The notes under the pieces were generated by a model. The model saw only the letters and a program-made list of their open reading frames with translations, had not been told where the DNA came from and did no database searches. A stretch of DNA of 64,000 bases from Galdieria partita (taxonomy: Eukaryota > Rhodophyta > Bangiophyceae > Galdieriales > Galdieriaceae): contig BQMJ01000062.1 in assembly GCA_025991245.1 (NCBI GenBank), positions 62,001 to 126,000 of the forward strand, read 5' to 3'. A program made the position numbers and the translations under genes. Shown piece by piece: positions 58,272 to 64,000 of the stretch. The number at the start of each line of letters is the position of its first letter. Position 1 is the first letter of the stretch.

Positions 58272-61200
58272 GTCAAGAGTTGACCATTTTCACGTTGGAA
58301 TAAGAAATGATAAAATGAACAATCATGTGCCAGGCGTGTTCTTTGAGCCTTCTACCCGAAACTTTCGGTTACGAACTCGACAAGCAGCTTATGTATTTAG
58401 AGTTAACGATAGTAGAGTTTTAGAACACCTTTACTGGGGACCATTTCTTCCTTTAGAAGATGGTAATCAAGTTGATATTCTTTATTGTTAGTCTGTTTAC
58501 TAACATATAGAGGAAGACTTGTCGTATCTTTCACTTTCCAGTGTCCCTGGTCCTTTTGATCCTAGAGGGGTCATCTCTGTGGCAACCATGATGGGCCTAA
58601 ACGAACTTGAAGACTTGGCAGATGAAAACGATTTGAGAGAGAGATGGAAAGTATATACAAAGGCAAAGGATTCTGCTGAAGACAGAGTAAAGTCAAGACG
58701 GCTAGAAAATGCAAGGTATTTGACAGAACTATTTGAATGGAGTATATGAATAGTGACTCATTGCTATTTATGCCAGCTGGAGACTATGGAGTATGGAACG
58801 TGTTCGTGGTGGAGATCTGAACAAGGATCTGAGTGAAGGTGTAATGTTGAGAGCTCTAGGAGAGTCACAATCCAAGGATGAAAATTCTATGGATAAAGGT
58901 TTTGAAGTAAATGACGATGGAAATAATTTGGAAAGTTTGAACCTCGATGTGCCTCGTGTAAAGGAACGGCCTCCTTCTCCACTGTTGATTCCTGGACAGA
59001 GAATTGTTTCAAAAGAAACTAAAAGTTCTCCTAAACTATCGCCTAAGAAAAGTGGAAGTGCAGGCAATTATGATATCGTTCATGTTGATGACCCAACAGA
59101 AGTTACTAATTGGCAAAAACTGGATCCTGACGTTATTGGAAAGAATACTCAACTACTGGAGTTTGCTGATCAAGGAACAGGTGACTATCGCTCTCCTTCC
59201 TTACAAGTTCGTTATGAAGATGGAAGCACTCTAAGTCCAGTTTATTATTTTCGTCATCGCATTTTGAAAGGAAAAAGTTGGATGCCTGAATTCTTTCCCA
59301 ATATTTATTTGTCAGATCCTTCGGAAGCTACCACTCTTGTTCTGGAATTGCACGACTTTGTTACTGGTCTTGTCGTCGAACTTCATTATACAGTGATGCA
59401 CGATTATAATGCAATATGTAGACATGTCGTATTTATGAATAATGGAGACTCGTAAGTCTTTACATTTCTCCGCATACAATAGTCAATCAATTGAAGTTCA
59501 ATTCAAGTTCGGTTTCTTTACAACGAGTAATGAGTTGCACTGTAGATTTTGATACAGATGACTATTACTTGACTCAATTGAGTGGAAGTTGGGCTCGTGA
59601 ACGCCAAGTGGTTCAAACAAGATTGTTGGATGGAATTACTGCATTTCAGAGGTTCGTTTAGATACATTCTGTTACGATTGTATATATATAACACTCAAAA
59701 CTTTCATAGTGGAAGAGGTGCTTCTTCACATCAACATAATCCTTTTGCTATTATATCCTGTGGAGCACCTAACGAAGAATATGGAACAGCCTTTGGTTTT
59801 TCATTGCTGTATTCAGGAAATTTCCAGTTTGAAGCAGAAATAAGCGAAACTGGAAGACTTCGCGTCAATCTTGGAATTAATCCTCAAGGCTTTGTGTGGA
59901 ACTTGGAACCTGGAGAAAGTTTCTGTTCTCCAGAGTGTGTTCTTGTCTTTAGTGATCAAGGAGTTGGTGGTATTTCTAGAGAGTTGCATCGGCTCTTCTG
60001 TGAACATTTGATACCTCAACGCTGGCGTAATTTTGTTCCTCCTGTGTTAATCAACACTTGGGAAGCTGTGTACTTTAACATTAGTCATGAAGTAGTTGTA
60101 GAATTGGCTTCGAAAGCCAAAGAGGTGGGAATTGAGTTGATTGTTTTGGATGATGGCTGGTTTGGTCATCGAAATGACACAACAAGCTCGTTAGGAGATT
60201 GGTATCCCAATCCTGAAAAGGTAAAGAGGTCTATTTTGCATTGGATAATTTATATAGAGCTTATTTTTGTTTGTCTTGTATCTATAGCTTCCTTATGGTT
60301 TGGTAGGACTTTCAAAGGAAATTCATGCAATGGGTCTTCAGTTTGGTTTATGGTTTGAGCCAGAAATGGTTTCTCGTGATAGCGAATTGTACAGTTTGCA
60401 TCCTGATTGGTGTCTTCATATTCCAGCTAGAGGAAGAACTGTGGGAAGAAATCAGCTAGTGCTGGATTTGTCTCGTGCAGTTGTACGAGATTATATCTTT
60501 AATCAGTTATCCAATATATTGAGTAGTTGTCCAATTGAATATGTCAAATGGGATATGAATCGGCACTTGACGGAAGTATTTTCTCAAGATTGGCCTGCTA
60601 GTCGACAAGGAGAGATTGCTCATCGTTATGTGTTGGGTGTGTATGAGTTATTGGGCCGCATTACCAACGCTTTTCCTCATATAGTATTTGAGACTTGTAG
60701 TGGTGGTGGTGGAAGATTTGATGCCGGAATGTTATATTTCGCTCCACAAATATGGGCTAGTGATAATACAGATGCAGTTTCACGCATTTATATTCAATAT
60801 GGAACAACTCTTGCCTATCCTACTTGCTGTATTGGGTCTCATGTTTCTACAATTCCTAATCATCAAACTTTACGTTCAACCTCCATGAAAACTCGTTCAC
60901 TAGTCGCTATGTGTGGCACTTTTGGTTATGAATTGGATCCACGTCAACTATCAGAAGATGAAAAGGGAGAAATTGCGGCCTATATTCAATTGTATAAACG
61001 GCTTGCGCATCTTATTCGAAATGGTAATGTAAAAGATTAGATGAATTCTAATATATGTATTCACATAGATATATATACAATACTTAGGCATTCTTTATCG
61101 TCTATGGAACCCTTTCTTGTCATCCAGTGCAGCTTGGATGTTTGTCAACAATGATGCTAGTCAGGCACTCGTGTTTGCTTTTAATATTCGTAGAGAAGTA

Positions 61201-61473
61201 GGACGTCTATTACCACGCCTGTTGCTTCGTGGACTATGCTATGAAACTGTTTATGAAGTAGAGGAACTTTGTCCGGGAAAACTAGTAAGGAATATTGATA
61301 CTGGTGCTATAATGTTAGATCCTCGAGGAGTTTATCAATATGGAGAAAATAAGAAGTTACTGTTATCTGGAAGAACTCTCTGTTGTGCAGGTCTTCCGGT
61401 AAAATTTTTATTTGATGCAGACAGTGTTTTGTTTGAACTCAAGGGCACAACCTCCGCTTTGTCAAGTTTCTGA
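58270..61473 (+). CDS. GH36 alpha-galactosidase with a large insertion
   Basis: Hydrolyses terminal alpha-galactosides (raffinose, melibiose, perhaps floridoside). Seven exons: 58270-58462, 58511-58715, 58777-59451, 59508-59651, 59710-60220, 60288-61023, 61088-61473; 949 aa. N-terminal beta domain: FRLRTRQAAYVFRV, HLYWGPFLP. The barrel has LINTWEAVYFN, LIVLDDGWFG, GDWYPNPEKLPYGL, FGLWFEPEMVS, nucleophile Asp in EYVKWDMNRH and acid Asp in IWASDNTDA. About 200 residues between the first strands and LQVRYEDGSTLSP are extra compared with bacterial and fungal GH36 (~730 aa), charged and Ser/Pro-rich. No signal peptide is evident, so intracellular is possible. Introns 4-6 are long for this window (58-67 nt). 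Confidence 0.93.
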
Positions 61474-64000
61474 ATAACGAATAGAAATCCCTTCTTTGGT
61501 AAGCCATGATAAAATAGGCTCAGAAAGCAGTTGTGGTGAAGGACGAATTACACCGGATGCTGAAATTTTCTTTTCTGTAACAAGTTTGACTGCCATGGCA
61601 CATGTTATTCCTACTGTCCTCGCCATTGCCGTATATTTGTATGCTTCGCTATTCCAATGCATATCTCCTACTTCACTTAAAGTTGCTGTCCATGTATGCA
61701 GTGTATGAGAGTTTCTCAATCGATACTGAACTTGTACAAGCATCAATACAGCATCTTGTTCATCTCCACCAAGTGTCAAATACTTCTCCAGTATCGTAGC
61801 CAAAGCATCGACAGGGCTTTCTGTTACTTTTAGCAATTGACAAAGTTCACCGTCAAATAAGCCAAGCCACTCTAAGGCTTCCATAGCTTTGTCTTCTTGA
61901 AAGCTGGATATTTGTCGTTCCACGCTTTGATCTTCAAACAACTTCCTCCCATGTTTCCAATGAGAAGCAATCAAGCTTCGAGCTTCTTCTCGCAAGTGCT
62001 GTCTATCAGCATTTTCCATAACGCATTGCAAAAGAAAGTCATTTTTAGTAGTTTCTAATAATCCTACCGCCATGCAACCATCCATCACCTCACAAAAACC
62101 TGCATATCGTAATGTGCCTCTTAATACTGTTTCTGCTTCCGGTATTTGATACTAATACAGAAACAGAAAAACTCTCTCACTTACATGATAGATATCAAGT
62201 TGCACTTACCTCTTCGATGTATTGAGTGGAATCCCGATTAGGCAAAACTTCCAATGGAAGAGAAACATCTGGAAATACATCACTTCTAACTGGTCTTGCA
62301 CTAGTCATCAAATACTTTCCTGCAACTTGAATAAGTTTACCATCTTCTCTGAATTTCGCATCAGCTTGGCTAGCAATTAAAACGCCTTTAGGACTCCAAC
62401 TGAACTTGTAACGAAATGGATTGGAATGTGCGCAATGAGGCGCAGGTAAGCCTCCACACCAAGAATGAAAAGATACAATTTCTCCATTTAGGGAGCGAAC
62501 ACGTGCAATAAGTTTGTGAGCAAGCATGTGATCGATTCCAGGATCTAAACCTACTTCATTCACGAGCATAACATTTCTTTCTCTTGCAACTTGATCCAAT
62601 TTCTGAATTTCTGGGGATACATAGGAAGCTGTTACAAAATGCTTCCGAATTTCGACACAAAGACGGGCAACATTTGCATGGAACTGTGATGGCAATAGAC
62701 TCACCACCACGTCATGATTCTCAATCAACTCTTTCACAACATTCATATCCTCCATTGTCAGAAGCTAACAACATGAGAAAATGAAATACAACATAAATGA
62801 TCACATACCATCGTTCGAATGTTTGCTCTGTTTCGGGCAATTTTCACAGCGGCTTGAGGTTCGTTACTTGCAATAGTCAATTCATATCCTTCCTTGTCTG
62901 CCAAATAGTCTATCAGTGGAGCAGCTACTCTACCCGAACCCAAAACAAGCACTTTTGAATTGGTTGAATTCCTTGTTTCATAAACATCCCTAACTTGCAA
63001 CGTCGACTGAGATGCTTCTTCCAAAATATTGCTGTTCTTTCCTGATACATTTTCCAACTTCTTCATAACCCATTCTGCATGTTCTTCAGAATTGGCATCT
63101 AAACGCAATAGCAACGTAGATGGCATATTCCTTGTTTGTCCTATTGACCAGCGAAGAATTTCAAAACTACAATGCTCTTCCTCAATAATATCCAGTGCTT
63201 CATTAATAGCTCTAGAGTCAAATAAGTGTCCCTTGAGCAATACTTGTCGATGAAATCTTTGTGACTCGTTTGGTTTCGCTTCATGAATTTCTCGCAGACG
63301 AGATATATAAGAAAAATGAGGAGTCAGTTTACCATTGGTAGCAATGCAAGCACGTTGCAGTTCTAAAGGCAAGTCTTCATATCTCAATTCTGTGATGTTG
63401 GTAGGCATATGAGAAGCCAATTTAGGTAAGAAAGGTAACAGAGAATTACTGAAATGCTCTGATGACTCCTTTGCTAACTCTGCAGGTAAATTGTCCGTTG
63501 CATGAAATAGAATACCCCATTCGGGAAGACTACTTAGATCATCCAAACAATCCTTATTCATAGTATCATAAACATAAAAAGGACGTTCAATACTTGTAAA
63601 TTTTTTGAGAGATTCGATTGCTCCCTCATAATCACAAGTAATATCACAAATTCCTATCAACCTTTTCTTTCTTTGTTGAGACTGCAAAATTACAATGCTT
63701 TGTAGTTGACTGTCAGTTAGTAAACGACAAAACGACCTTTTCATTGATCAATTATTTGTACACACAGTAATACCAATGAAAGAACTTACATATCCCAATA
63801 GGAGCCATGTATAATAACTGAGACATACGGTGCCACCTTTTCGTGAAAAATGGGTCGATAATTGGAAGGATTACGATAATAATCAGACTTGGAAAAAACA
63901 ACATTGGAATCTATTGGCGTCACCATATGTTCAGTTGTGACAACACAATAATATATTCGACGTCTCATATCTTCCGTCACTGATGAGCTTGAAAGAGTAG
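61462..64000 (-). CDS. AASS: Bifunctional lysine-ketoglutarate reductase/saccharopine dehydrogenase (LKR/SDH, AASS), 5' end outside the window
   Basis: First two steps of the saccharopine route of lysine breakdown. Visible exons: 64000-63790 (partial), 63736-62809, 62764-62210, 62151-61462 (introns 53, 44 and 58 nt), about 795 aa. The N-terminal LKR part shows VVTTEHMVTPIDSNVVF, YYRNPSNYRPIFHEKVAPYV, YEGAIESLKKFTSIERPFYV. The SDH part starts at SKVLVLGSGRVAAPLIDYL (NAD fold) with NHDVVVSLLPSQFHANVARL, VNEVGLDPGIDHMLAH, SWCGGLPAPHCAHSNPFRYK. The C-terminus is complete. Its last 12 CDS bases overlap the end of the alpha-galactosidase CDS on the other strand. Confidence 0.95.

Noticed and set aside
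58487-58510. A 24-nt intron in the alpha-galactosidase gene
   Set aside because: A GTAATC donor at 58463 gives a normal 48-nt intron with the same acceptor and a better protein join.

Overview
The window is nuclear DNA of a unicellular red alga, most likely Galdieria (Cyanidiophyceae). Genes alternate strands with gaps of tens to hundreds of bases. Almost every intron I could place is a 43-67 nt GT-AG intron, with many at exactly 51 nt. Several products are plastid-type (triose-phosphate translocator, GapA-type GAPDH, isopropylmalate synthase, an FAD4-like desaturase) and have algal-type leaders. I see no transposon, virus-like element or CRISPR array. All functions below are read from protein similarity recognised by eye; no search was run.

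Layout. 0-6 kb: PABP (5' truncated), chalcone-isomerase-fold protein, ESCRT-III VPS2, splicing factors SF3B4 and FRA10AC1. 7-16 kb: an orphan basic protein, MON1, an FAD4-like desaturase, a ZnF-UBP/sirtuin fusion, tRNA-Ala(TGC), Enhancer of Polycomb, a COX7a-like micro-gene. 16-25 kb: PEP carboxykinase and the triose-phosphate translocator in divergent orientation, an ATP synthase subunit j-like micro-gene, two tandem RBBP4/MSI1 genes. 24-37 kb: ARMC1-like, BCL7-like, GAR1, DIM1, isopropylmalate synthase, GAPDH, OTU protease, ribosome recycling factor, RAD9, RBX1. 37-49 kb: HEMK2/MTQ2, a 2,325-aa NBAS-like tether, a fatty acid amide hydrolase, Misato. 49-64 kb: a ferredoxin-reductase-like oxidoreductase, selenoprotein H with a SECIS element, ferredoxin/metallo-beta-lactamase protein, RING-UBC fusion, SAM carrier, Sm-like protein, type II peroxiredoxin, a tail-anchored SNARE-like protein, an orphan organellar protein, GH36 alpha-galactosidase, and LKR/SDH (5' end outside the window).

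The most notable discovery is the selenoprotein H gene. It has an in-frame TGA in a CxxU motif, continues through a 50-nt intron into the conserved SelH domain, and is followed 36 nt after its stop by a form-2 SECIS-like hairpin. Other points: a ubiquitin-binding zinc finger fused to a sirtuin, a RING domain fused to a BIRC6-type E2, tandem diverged histone chaperones sharing intron positions, and extreme packing. Packing cases include an 8-nt same-strand CDS overlap, two divergent genes whose ATGs overlap in one CATG, and a 12-nt convergent overlap.

Themes across neighbours are mostly those of a random gene mix, but a few could act together: SF3B4 with FRA10AC1 (spliceosome); sirtuin, EPC, RBBP4 and BCL7 (chromatin); NBAS with a possible Use1-like SNARE (Golgi-to-ER traffic). 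Exon borders were derived by hand from reading frame, GT/AG sites and family alignment from memory; where they are unsure I say so.
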